This document shows positions 26,601-37,200 of a stretch of 64,000 nucleotides of DNA, in pieces (the first letter of the stretch is position 1; the number at the start of each line of letters is the position of its first letter). The position numbers and the translations under genes are program-made. The notes under the pieces were generated by a model. That model saw only the letters and a program-made list of their open reading frames with translations, had not been told where the DNA came from and did not search any database. The DNA is from Xiphophorus maculatus (taxonomy: Eukaryota > Chordata > Actinopteri > Cyprinodontiformes > Poeciliidae), in the NCBI RefSeq assembly GCF_002775205.1, contig NC_036457.1, forward strand, positions 9,834,996 to 9,898,995. Reading direction: 5' to 3'.

Positions 26601-28984
26601 CTGCATTGTGGCGCTGTAAGTTACCACACAAGATCAGCGCCGCGCAAAAACTTGATGACTGTTTTGGCGTTCAGTAAAGTAATGCAGTTTTCCGTTTTTT
26701 GCCTATGAAGCAGAAATGTGATGAGATCATTGTGCTGCACCTGGGTTACCTGAGCTACACTCGGTATCAGGTTGCAGTCAGCTTCCAAGGCCTTGAAAAC
26801 ATCTCCTATGAAATCAAGGTTAAATTTGTGGTGAGTGGAAATACTTATTTTCCTTTTCTTTTGATGTTTTTAATCGTTTTTTTATTTAACGTCTTTTCCC
26901 ATTTTCTTGAATTTATTTCCACCCGTAGTGGAAAACATACAACCCCACCTTCTCTCAAGTGGAAATTTGGTTCCGTTTTGTCTTTGTGGTTTTGACTTTC
27001 ATGGTAACGGTAAGAAAGTTTGCTTCTAAGATTTGAAATATTTTAAGGTTGCCAGCTCAGTCTGAACATAGCAGAGTGTAACAGTAACAATATCCCTTTT
27101 ATATTCTAGTGTTTGTTTGCACATTCTCTGAGGAAGTTTTCCATGAGGGACTGGGGTATTGAGCAAAAGTGGATGTCTATTCTGCTTCCTTTGTTGCTGC
27201 TCTACAATGGTGAGTTTCTAATTTATATCAGATTTCACACTTTGGTGAAGATACCCTACCAACCTTCTTCAAATTAAACTAAATTTGTGTCAAATGATTG
27301 TGTTTGTTTGTGCTGCTATCGTTTTGAATGGTTTCTAGAGGTCATCAGATGTTAGATGTGAAGTGATGCTTAATTAAAATGCTCCTTAAATGTAATAATT
27401 TAATCAAAGTGACAGCTCAAGAGGTAACAGAATGACATATGAAGCTGAAAATCTGCTTGTTTGTTCAACTTTACAGTAACTGTAAATACAAAAGGGACCT
27501 GCTTAAGTTTTAAGAGGTTCTGTATTTTTGTTGTTTTTCAGATCCGTTCTTCCCGTTGTCATTCCTGGTGAACAGCTGGTTTCCAGGGACCTTGGATGCT
27601 TTTTTCCAGGCTCTCTTCCTGTGCGCCCTGCTCCTCTTCTGGCTCTGCGTCTACCACGGCATCAGGGTTCCGGTGGGTGCAGTCGCTCTTTGCATTAATC
27701 CACGAAATGTTCCCTTATTTGCTACCGATTGCTGATTCTGTTATTGTTCCTTTGCAGGGCGAGAGGAAATTCCTCACCTTCTATCTGCCCAAGCTGATCA
27801 TCGTGGGTCTGCTGTGGCTGTCTGCCGTCACACTTGGCGTATGGCAGACGTAAGCAGGATCGCTAAATATTCTCAGCTTCATTCAAACTGTGACCTCTAA
27901 CAGAACTGAAGAGCTCTACTTAACTTTTTCAGCGTTAACGAGCTCCAGGATCCCACCTTTAACTACAAACTGGATATTGCGAACTTCCAGGTAAAACTGG
28001 TGCCTTTACCAAATTTTAAACAACTTTTCATGAAGAAATTCTATAGTGTAATAAACAAACTTCTCTCGTCCTTCATCAGGGCATGAAGGTGTTCTTCCTG
28101 ATCGTTGTTGCCTTCTACATCCTGTACCTGATATTCCTGATTGTCCGAGCTTGTTCTGAACTGAAGAACATGCCTTACTCAGGTATCCCAGCATCTCTCA
28201 CTTCTCTGTTTTTGTTTCAGTGTTAGGTTTTAGCCCTGGCAGCATTAATAAACTGTACCTCCTTTATCTCTAGATCTTCGGCTTAAGTTTTTGACAGCGC
28301 TGACGTTTATAGTTCTTGTTATAAGGTACGTTCAAGGAATTCAGCTTTTTTTAATTAAAAAAAACCCTTAATATTCTGTTTTTTTTAAATAATCCTTCTT
28401 TCTTCCAGCATGGCCATTCTGTACCTGAGGTTTGGTGCCAAGGCTCTTCAGGATAATTTTGTGTCTGAATTATCTACCCATTATCAGAACTATATCCTTT
28501 GTAATTTGTTAAAATATGCAAAATATTTAGGAAAACTCCATGTAGGTATTGTATTTGTCCTTAATTCCAGATGTACCAGCTGAATTTTTATCCTTCTACG
28601 GCCTGCTCAACTTTTATTTATACACATTAGCATTTGTGTATTCTCCCTCAAAAAATGCCCTGTATGGTAGGTGATACCTTATGATAAACTGGAGCATCTT
28701 TTGGGCTGTAGGATATTTTAAATTGATTCATTAATCCAACTTTCCCAGACTCGCAGCTGAAGGATAACCCTGCCTTCTCCATGCTGAATGACTCGGATGA
28801 TGAAGTAATTTACGGGTAAATGTTTTCTAGAATGTTTTCTTCCCTTTTCCAGGTGTGTGATAAGACGCAATCCTATCAGATCTGTGTATGTTTATACAGG
28901 AGTGATTATGAGGAGATGCCTTTACAGAATGGGCGTGCCAACAAAGTAACGACAAAGTACCAGGACGACAGCGACAGCAACTGA
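23330..28984 (+). CDS. tmem181: Transmembrane protein 181 (GOST/Wntless-like seven-pass protein), 17 coding exons
   Basis: Coding exons: 23330-23463, 24614-24717, 25779-25846, 26310-26400, 26497-26615, 26714-26830, 26929-27009, 27110-27209, 27542-27672, 27758-27849, 27933-27990, 28080-28182, 28274-28325, 28409-28491, 28577-28666, 28749-28815, 28900-28984. Phases agree throughout and give 524 residues. The protein starts MDTDYSSGLENPLYSELK and follows human TMEM181 closely. Residues about 50-75 form the first membrane segment (HFVLVFVVFLICFGLTVFIG-like). A luminal domain with LTTYNQQLWLTC follows, then six more hydrophobic segments (for example FLVNSWF...LLLFWLCVYHGIR, MKVFFLIVVAFYILYLIFLI) and an acidic C-tail with NDSDDEVIYGSDYEEMP. 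The family acts in the secretory pathway; human TMEM181 is reported as a host factor for a bacterial genotoxin. All introns are GT-AG except 28492-28576, which has AT-AC ends. Confidence 0.96.
23583..23628. repeat. AT dinucleotide run followed by poly-T
   Basis: A TATATA microsatellite passes directly into about 20 T residues inside the first tmem181 intron. It is probably variable in length between individuals and error-prone in assembly. Confidence 0.9.
24230..24372 (+). promoter_or_regulatory. Probable second tmem181 promoter with a perfect CLEAR-type palindrome
   Basis: GTCACGTGAC at 24237-24246 is an exact CLEAR palindrome, about 127 bp before the alternative ATG. A CRE-like TGACGTTG lies near 24269. 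The stretch is GC-richer than the surrounding intron, as expected for a promoter and 5' UTR. Confidence 0.5.
24373..24380 (+). CDS. tmem181: Probable alternative first coding exon of tmem181
   Basis: ATGGAGCT followed directly by a strong donor (gtaagt at 24381). The two leftover bases of the third codon match the phase needed by the exon at 24614, so splicing gives M-E-L-L-A-P-M-R-L-Y, replacing the 45-residue N-terminus of the upstream start. A short N-terminus of this kind (MEPLAPMRLY) is, from memory, used by mammalian TMEM181 isoforms. The short protein would be about 482 residues. Confidence 0.6.
28492..28576 (+). other. Minor-spliceosome (U12-type) AT-AC intron of tmem181
   Basis: The exon ends ...CAGAACT at 28491 and the intron begins ATATCCTTT, an exact U12 donor consensus. 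It ends ...GTAC before CAGCTGAATTT. A TCCTTAAT element at 28558-28565, one base off the U12 branch consensus TCCTTAAC, places the branch adenosine about 12 nt from the 3' end, within the usual narrow window. Removing 28492-28576 restores the conserved reading QNSAEF; no GT-AG choice does. Confidence 0.88.
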
Positions 28985-30065
28985 TCCATCCGTTGGCAGA
29001 TCACTTCTCTTGTCTCTTCCGGATTGGAAACCACAAGGATTCAGAGATCATCATTTGTGTGCATCTGCACTTACAAAGTAAAATTAAAAACTGTACATAA
29101 ATATATATATTTTTAAAGGAAGATAAATTACATCTTTGCTGAATGTACTGTACTTTTGAAAGGTGAGTAAACCAACTCACACAAAAGCAACACGTATGTA
29201 TAACAGTTTTTACTGGTGTTATAAACACTCATGTGTGACTCTTCAAATCCTGATTAATTGAAACAAGCAGGAAATGTGTCACAGAGTTGGATTTCCAAGT
29301 TGAAACTTTTTAAAATTTTATGTTAAACTACTGTTGTCTGTCTGGCTACTTTATATTATTCTTTTTTTGCCTTTTGGCACTCTTGACAATAAGAAACCAC
29401 TGCAAGATGCAACTCACTAACATCATAGTTTAGGCAGAAAGTAAATTATGCTTCAGGGGATCTAATCATAAAACCTCTTTAACCTCAGATAAAGGGGATG
29501 TTATAAAAGAGCCTTAATTTCAACAGGTACCACTACTATTGCCACTTTAGAAAATCAGGTGTAAATGTGCACTTTTCAAGTTTTATTTAATTTGCCAAAA
29601 AGTGATTCGATGCTGTTTTGTAGGATAAGTTGTGGAAGGTCATCTTCCAACCAGCTAGTCACTCAATTCTTATCCCAGCATATACAGAACAGTGGCCCAA
29701 ACATTTTTGCCTTCCTTAAACTTTTTTTTTTTTTTTTATGTAGAACTTTACTGGTATTGCCAATGTTGTTCTTGCTGCTCTTTTCTGTTTTAAGAGTCAG
29801 GAGCTTATGGACAAAAACAACCAAAATAAATGTATTTCTGTTCAATACGGATGTGTTTTAATCAAGTTGGTGCCTTGTCTTTACTCCTTTTCTTTTGTAA
29901 ATGGGCTCTAATCTCAGATGTATAAATGTAAATATGTGTAATTCCTTGTAAATGTTGGCTAAACATGGTTGTTTTTTTCAAATGTTAATAGTTTGATTTA
30001 GTTAATGCAAGGCTGTAAATCTGGCAGTGTCATGTAATGTGGAAATAAAGCAGTATATACCGACA
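28985..30065 (+). other. tmem181 3' UTR
   Basis: Non-coding sequence after the tmem181 stop, with a polyadenylation hexamer AATAAA at 30044-30049. No other gene was recognised. The end lies close to, and probably overlaps, the 3' end of dynlt1 on the other strand. Confidence 0.65.
30044..30049 (+). terminator. tmem181 polyadenylation signal (AATAAA)
   Basis: A canonical hexamer followed within about 30 nt by a GTTGTGTTT-type GU-rich element, about 1.06 kb after the stop codon. Confidence 0.55.
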
Positions 30066-30078
30066 TATTAAAGTTGTG

Positions 30079-30084
30079 TTTAAT
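30079..30084 (-). terminator. dynlt1 polyadenylation signal (ATTAAA)
   Basis: Read on the minus strand this is ATTAAA, about 95 nt after the dynlt1 stop codon. Cleavage 10-30 nt downstream would fall near 30050-30070, the same place where the tmem181 transcript should end. Confidence 0.45.
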
Positions 30085-30177
30085 TGCACTTAACTTACAA
30101 ATAACATTTCATAAAATGTCACCCAACAATCTACTTGGTGGAAAACAGGAAAATTTAACAGTTTTAATGTTATAGTT

Positions 30178-31498
30178 TTAGATGGCCAGCCCAAAAATGC
30201 TGATGATGACGTACATGGTGTCGTTTTCCCATCTCACTGTGCAGCTTCCTGTTGGATACAAATATGCAAAAAGTGCTGTAAAAGGTGTTTGCCGCTTACG
30301 GATTTCTCTTTTTGTTAAATGTTTCAGAACATATGTTAGAATCAGAAATGGATAACTTGGGTACCATCAAAAAGCTATTTTCAAAGAATTTCATTTATTG
30401 AAGGACAGAAGTTATCTAATCTGATCCTATGTGGAAAAAGGTAATTGCTTTCTAAACGTAACTAGTTAAGGCAGCCCTGATGTTTAAAGAATTTAATCGC
30501 CATTTAAAAACGGTCTTGGTGTTATATCAGGTTTTCTTTGATGGCAGTTCGTTTCTACAAGCTTATATAAAATTGATCTCATCGTCATTTGCACAATTTC
30601 AAACCATGTTACTTGTTTATAAACGCATGTGTAACAATTTTGAAACACTAAAACTGCTACTAAATAATATCAATAGGCTGTATGACTGGAAGAAAAAGAG
30701 AAGTGCGTTTACCATCAGTAGCGTTGTCCCAGAAGCAGGTGCTGGCTGTTTGCAGCCCTGCTCCATTCTTTTGCATGATGATGCAGTTTACTGAAGCAAA
30801 CACACGTGTTCAAAAACACAAGAGCTAGAAATGCCATTCGTAAATCAGAGATCTACATACCGATGAACTTGAACGGCTTATCCAGCTTGCTGAGCTGAAT
30901 GAGGCACTGCTCCACCACGCTGGTGGTCCACTGGTTCACTCTGCCGTGCTTGTAGGAGTTTTCTCCTATCACCGTTTCTACAGACTGCACAGGACCAGAC
31001 AATGTTTTTCCGATCTTACCAACACCTAGAAAATATTAGTTAATGGAGAAGTTCTGCTTCCGGTATATGTTTTAGTCTCTACCAATGAAAAAGAGAGAAT
31101 AAAAAAGGTGCCTAGCAACCGTTAGTGTCCTTAGCAACCAGGCATCGCTAATCACAAATTTCACAGGTAAAGGGTTGAATATGACCATAAAAACACACTG
31201 CCAGTTTTTATTAACTAACAATTGCAATTGCGGATGTTTCTCTTACATCTTTTATGATTTTGCTCACTTCTTCGACAATGAACGTGGTCTGCAAAGAAAC
31301 AAAACAGTTTAACAAGCTATAGCCAACCGACGGAGCTGCACAGAGGGACAAGTGCAATTTGTAGCATCAAATACTGCGCATATTTAACCAAGTAGACTAT
31401 ACAAATATAGTATTTATCAGATTTAAAGTTTTCACTCCAGTCTGAGACGAATATTGAGAACGCAACCCTACCTTATCTTCACTCAGAAAATCGTCCAT
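30178..31498 (-). CDS. dynlt1: Dynein light chain Tctex-type 1, 5 exons
   Basis: Coding exons in transcript order: 31472-31498, 31247-31288, 30861-30984, 30713-30790, 30178-30248. They join to 113 residues, the same length as human DYNLT1. The start [19 protein letters not shown] aligns with the human MEDYQAAEETAFVVDEVSN. The core [13 protein letters not shown], the [20 protein letters not shown] strand and the C-terminus [13 protein letters not shown] are all diagnostic. The protein is a homodimeric light chain of cytoplasmic dynein-1 that binds the intermediate chain and cargo. It lies tail-to-tail with tmem181, as in human. All junctions are GT-AG with consistent phase. Confidence 0.97.
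31108..31138 (-). promoter_or_regulatory. Tandem RFX/X-box-like motifs in dynlt1 intron
   Basis: Two AGCAAC half-sites 20 bp apart: GGTGCC-T-AGCAAC at 31108-31120 and GTGTCC-TT-AGCAAC at 31125-31138. The second matches the X-box form GTNRCC-spacer-RGYAAC at all but one position. RFX factors use such sites in genes for ciliary and dynein components. The match is motif-only. Confidence 0.35.
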
Positions 31499-32050
31499 AG
31501 TTGCTAATGTTGCAGAAACCGGAACCAGAATCACTATAAAATTATCTTCAAAATAAAACAAATGGACTCGTCTTGGACAAATTAAATCCTCCCCTACAAA
31601 TACGTTTTGAAAAGGAACCATTGATTAATAAAATGTAACTATATATAAAAAAGGAAACATGTAGAAACAAAATGGACACACATGATGATCAGTAATTTTT
31701 ATTGTGTACGCATTTTAAACGTTATAAAATTAGAGCGGCAGAAATGTTTTTGATGGAAGCTGTAAGAAAACTCAGGTATAGTTGCAAACTGCCAGTAGTC
31801 TTATTTTGAAAATAACCGGAACTCTAGAACAGTTCACGCTACAAACACGAGTTAACGACAGGAACTCAAATGTCAAAGGAATTTTGCAGTTTCGCGCTTA
31901 AACACTAGAGGGAGACAAAACGCACAGTTTTTGAACGAATATTTAATTTTCAGTTAGTTCTTGAATATCCTAAAAATGTCACTCAATTTAAAGACATGTC
32001 ACAGCAAATTATAAAAATAAGCTTCTAACAGCTAGAAAACAAACTATAGG
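31499..32050. other. dynlt1 upstream region, gtf2h5 downstream region
   Basis: This gap must contain the dynlt1 promoter and may hold the end of the gtf2h5 3' UTR, as both genes point left. I see no additional gene and no strong TATA or CCAAT element near 31499-31650. Confidence 0.45.
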
Positions 32051-32251
32051 TTTGTTTTTATTTTTAAAAAAATATCTGGTTAGAAAAACAAAAACGGAAC
32101 ATCATTTTTTGGAGGTGTGTGTGGGGGGATGCTTGTACATTGTATTTCCCATGAAAAGAGAAGACATTGTCTTAAGGTGGAGTAATTTCATTTGCAAACA
32201 ACTTTTGAAAAATAAAATAAATCAATGTTGATGCCAATTTCTGGTTCTTTC

Positions 32252-32302
32252 CTTGCTTGGGTTTAATTCTTGCTTGGGTTTAATTCTTGCTTGGGTTTAA
32301 TT
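32252..32302. repeat. Three perfect tandem copies of a 17-bp unit
   Basis: The unit CTTGCTTGGGTTTAATT occurs three times without mismatch at 32252-32268, 32269-32285 and 32286-32302. The exactness suggests a recent expansion. It lies in the probable gtf2h5 3' UTR. Confidence 0.95.
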
Positions 32303-32574
32303 ACCAAATGTTCTGTCAGGGCTCACCTCCAAAGAAGCATTATTGTGAAGTTTTGTTTCTTTTCCTTTAAGAATTATTTCTATGTAACACTTATCAGCTT
32401 TAGGTAATCCAACACAATATAGAGAAACGTACTAAGCAGCTACAATATAAACGAGTTTTCATAGAAAGAATCAGCAGCTCTTCCAGTTGAGCAAATGGCT
32501 GCAAACTACCTGAAACCCCCCCCCAAAACATTGCCAACCAGTCCATAGTACAGGAGTTATTTTTGTATAGATTG

Positions 32575-33040
32575 TTATTTTTGTGTGATGGGGAATGAAT
32601 TTTGGTCCATTAACTCGCCGACTCTTTCCTGCAGGATTTGAACCACCTCTGCCAGGATGAAAACATGTGTGTCATCCAGATCTTTTAAGATGAACTTCTT
32701 TCCCAAAGCCATCGTTTCATCGAGGTAGAGGAGGAATTGTTTCATGGCAGGATCACTGGTAGAGAAGAAAAGAAAGAATACATTTACAAAAAAACAAAAA
32801 AGAAGTTGTTCAGATGGCAAGATTTACAATCTATAGTGATAAAGTCATGCACGTAGTTGGTAGGACACCACGTTACTAGGCTGACATTTTTTGTATTACA
32901 AACATTGTTATTGTTTTTGTGTTTAAAATACTAAATGCAAATTGTAACTCTTTCAACTTGTGTATTTTCCCGTATTCTTTTCAGACTTCCCAACTTCACA
33001 CTCACCATTCAACAAGGACTCCTTTGTGGACATTTACCAT
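32575..33040 (-). CDS. gtf2h5: TFIIH subunit 5 (TTDA/p8), 2 coding exons
   Basis: Coding exons 33006-33040 and 32575-32755 join to 71 residues, exactly the human length. The first exon encodes [12 protein letters not shown]. The second begins [13 protein letters not shown] and ends [17 protein letters not shown], both near-identical to human GTF2H5. The donor is gtgagt and the acceptor ctaccag. The protein is the smallest TFIIH core subunit; it stabilises the complex and stimulates XPB in nucleotide excision repair, and its loss causes trichothiodystrophy A in humans. Unlike human, where GTF2H5 and SERAC1 diverge from a shared promoter, here both genes run in the same direction. Confidence 0.96.
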
Positions 33041-33357
33041 GTTGACAAACGTAGAGGTGATCAACAACGCACTTCCTCAGCTGCAGCCAACTATAATCGG
33101 CAGCACAAAGAAAATACGACATCACAGTTCATAGTTAGCAGTTTCATTATTATATAAATAAAGGAAATTAATTTGAATGTTACCAATGAAACACGAGAGC
33201 ATACAGAGAACCAAAGTTATTATTTCAAACATCTGTTGTCTGATCTTAGCTAACCTTGCTAAGCTAAGTAAATACATCATTTGGAGAGAGATTTGTTCGG
33301 CTAAATGACTGCTTTAAATGTCTAACGTACCGACTAACTCATTATGCATCCACATAC

Positions 33358-33480
33358 CTGATTATAGTCCAGATTCCTGTGCAATTACGATAATTGAGCA
33401 GCTGGTAGCAACCACTCCAACTTTCACAGTAATATAAATGTACGGAGTGCGACAAGGGACAATCTTTTGTTCTTTCGGCG
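33358..33480 (-). other. Possible gtf2h5 non-coding first exon
   Basis: On the minus strand, ...GACTATAATCAG is followed by a good donor (gtatgtgg; GT at 33356-33357). Plausible acceptors (for example ggctgcag near 33085) lie just before the gtf2h5 ATG. The 5' end is a guess. This fits a 5' UTR exon but needs transcript evidence. Confidence 0.35.
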
Positions 33481-34268
33481 TCTAGACAAACCCCTTTCAT
33501 CCGATTAAAAATGTACTAGTTTACAAAAGATAATTTCTAAGGATATGTTGATAATTTTCTTTATAACCCATCTTGATGCATAATATTTATTATTCCTCAT
33601 CTGCCGTTATCCCCAAAGAAAATAGCTGATAGTTTTACTGTAGTGTAACACAACATTGAATAAGTGATGTCAAAAAAACAAGAAAAAAACCCTCTAACGT
33701 TCTTCAGCTTCATTCATTTGTTGGATTTATTGTCATCAATCTGCATTTATGTTAGGCTTTAGGCCAGAAAGTCTGTTGTACCAGTAAAAACATTTCAACT
33801 GCTCGATTAATCTTCAACATAAATCAAGTGAGCTGATGTAATATTAATTTAGAACTCTGAGGTCAGGCTCAGAAAGGAACACATTTTGGCACAACAATCT
33901 GTACAATTTATAAATATAAAAATAAACCTTAACACCAACACTCTGGTCCAAAATCGCAAACATGGTAATGGTGACGTGTGGAAATTAAAATGATGGAAAT
34001 ATGTCCTTTTTCGCAGGAAATGCCTGCATAAAAAAATTTCCAAATATTTAAAAAATCACAGTTGACACATATCCACAGACATTAATGGGTAAAACAAATT
34101 TCATTTGTCTTATTCAATTGGTATTTCACTTCTCACGTAGTGATTAGTGTCCATGTTAATGCGTGATAAGTTGGAAAGATGTCTTTGTAGGTTAGATTTA
34201 AGGGTGTAGGGTGATGGTCAGTTTCAAGTAGTAGGTTGCATCATTGTTATTGTGCTTCTGAAGTTTCA
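33481..34268. other. serac1 3' UTR and intergenic spacer
   Basis: AT-rich DNA after the serac1 stop codon. On the minus strand an AATAAA at 33726-33731 is a reasonable serac1 polyadenylation signal, giving a 3' UTR of about 540 nt. No further gene was seen. Confidence 0.45.
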
Positions 34269-37200
34269 TCACTGGCTGATGAAATGCTGCAGTGCTTCTT
34301 GGATGAACTGCAGGCTGCGTCTGTACAGAAACGAGTCTTTCTTCTCTGGCTTGCAGATGTTGAGATGATCAACATCCACCTTAATAAGCTCCCCAAGGCC
34401 GAGATCTAAAACAAAACAAAAGCACACGCAAAATGAGAAACAAAAGGACACATGTTCCGTAGCGTCAAGTGTTACACACCTGCTGACTGTGTTGGTACCA
34501 CCAGAACCTTGATCATGGGACTGATGTTCGTTGGCTGGGTCTCTGCAAAGCTCAGCACCTTGATTTCATTTTCTTTGGCAATATTGAGGAAGCCCTCATT
34601 TAGATTGCGGAGATCTGGTGAGTCTTTAGACACACAGATATTGACTTTTTAGAGGCTGAACTAAACCCAGAGAGTTATGCAGCTCATAATGAAAACTGGA
34701 GATTCACCTTTACAGAGTTCCCTGACTTCTATAGAGGGAAACAGGAGATATCTGACATTGATAGAGTACTCTGCCATGAAGGTGCCATGGTGAGGAACAC
34801 TATAGAACATAATTCCCTTAGTGTTCCTTAACAATCCTTGCAGATCTGGGTCATCAGCTGCATCCAGCAACATTTTCTTCACAAGCAAACCTAACAGAGA
34901 AATCAAACACAAGAGGGCACAAAAGTAAAACATACATTCTTAAACTGCACAGAATGAATAGGAAGAGACGTTTGTGGCAGAATACCTCCCATACTGTGAG
35001 CTACCCACACCAAAGGCCTCTCCCCAACTCCCGCAAGCTTTAATTTGTTTAGCAGTTCTCGGCTTCTGTACGCCAACGACTTCCTGAAGAGACAAACAGA
35101 GAAAAAAGAAAACTCTCCATAACAGCAAACTTGTTCGTCTGGAACCAAAATCCTGTTTTTCTCACAGGTGGCGTTGTCGCCGTAAAACACCCATATGAAG
35201 GATGTTTCCTTTTCAGCAAAAGGCAACATGACCATTACAAGTCCTTCTGTCGTTTGTGATTGGCTCAGGTATCCAACCTGAGCCAATCACAAACGTACAT
35301 GAGACGAATACAGATTCTTTTACCTTTGATTGTCAGCAGGACAATTAGCCATCCAGTCACTGAGATGACTGTCATACTCCACTGACAGCACTCTCAGGTT
35401 TGGACAGTCAGCCGCCAGCCACGACTGCCAAAAAAAGGAAAAGAATAAAATAAAATAAAAACAGAACAGTAAGTGGTAAGTTTATTTACTCAAAAGTCAT
35501 TAAAAATCTTCAGAGATTAGACAAATTCTAGTCACTTCTAGAGTCAGAGAAGCAACATTTTATCTAATTTCTTTTAAACATGTTGAAGATCCTTGTGTTT
35601 TTAACATGATATGAATATTTGTCACCTTTGGCCAGCACTCTGTATAGTCATCTTCACTTTCAGCTTCTCTCTCTTCTTCTAATGTGCTGCGGTCTTTCTG
35701 CCTCCATGTTTTAAAAGCTGCTCCTAGAATCCCATGGATGAACAGCACATCTGCTTTGCTTGGCTGGCTGCAAATAAAGTCAAAAAGTAACTGTTTAGTT
35801 GTATTTAGAAAATAAATGAAGTTAATTTTAACATAAAACTTTAACCATCTTCCTACTCAACACGTGTTTGTGGGTGGAGGATGTAGACGCCATCTTGGTA
35901 TTTCTCCCTCACTGCCTCCCTGTCCAGGTTGGCCAGAGCCCGAGCTGCATGAGACGACTGCATCACATGAGGAGACTTCATCGTCTCGGCCAGGACAGAC
36001 ACCCAACCTAAAGACAGGCAAATACAGTCAAGTAGAGATTCTGTAAGTAATGTCTGGATAGAAAAACATGTCTTGAAATGGTGACTGACTTACCAGACTG
36101 GACTATAGCCTGGTGAATACTTTCGTTTAGTGCCAGGTTTCCTATTACACGCACAATGTTCCTCTGGAACTTCAGGGACTCCCTTCGAAGCTGATAAAGT
36201 CTCTGAAGAATCTGCAGACCTCCATTTTCAACGATGTGGTCGCAGTGGCTCTGCACCTGCAGAGCATACAGTCAAGTTTCTGTGATTTACAACAAGATAT
36301 CAGTCACAGTCTAGGAGACTTATCCCCTGAACTGAATTCACATGCAGTCTATATGTAATTACCTTTGAGTGCTGTACGAGTGCTTGCAGACAGAAGGACT
36401 CCGCTTTTTCTGAGGGAACAGAGGTGAGGCTCTGGGCATAGGGAAGCCCATTACCCCCAAAACACCACAGACCACCCTGCAACACCAATCAATGCAACGG
36501 TTTTCCAACTTTTCCCAGCCATTAAATTCCCAAACGCTTGTGCCTTAATTTGTTGACGATACCCTTTGTGCCGCCATAGACTGATTGCTCTCCCTAAGCG
36601 CCAGCGAGGTGAAGTACTGCACACATCTGTCGACCTCAGACAAAGGCAGAGATGCCAAGAGCTGCCGCAGACCATCCTCTGCTGACACACCCTAAGAAGA
36701 CAAAAGCACTGTTGGTAGCTGTTGGCAGCACATCTTTCCATGGTATGGAAATGTGTATGCATAAAAAGATTATACTGTTTTATAGAAATGCATACATCTT
36801 CTAAATCAGGCAGTGCAGGCGGCTGTCGGAAGAATCGCAGGTCTACTTGAGGCGTTCGGGCCAGGCCCACTGCTGTTCGCTGGTCTATTACTTGGGATGC
36901 TGTCTGATACTGGTAGTCTGCATTATTCGAGACATTTGAGCTCTAATGGCAAATGAGTTAATGCAAATTAAATGTAGAAGACCACCAATTGTGTTTTTAC
37001 CTTGCCAGTGGGAATTTTCTGCAAGCTCCTGGACAGCCTGAAGTCTTACGGCTTTTTTAGGTGACTGTGTCCTCTTAAGAAGCAGCCATAATGCAACCTC
37101 ATGTGGGTCTGCATCCACATGACTAAAGTGCTCTTAGACACAGAGACAATAAATCGATTTACTAACTTAATACAATATCGATACAACAAAGTGAAATTGT

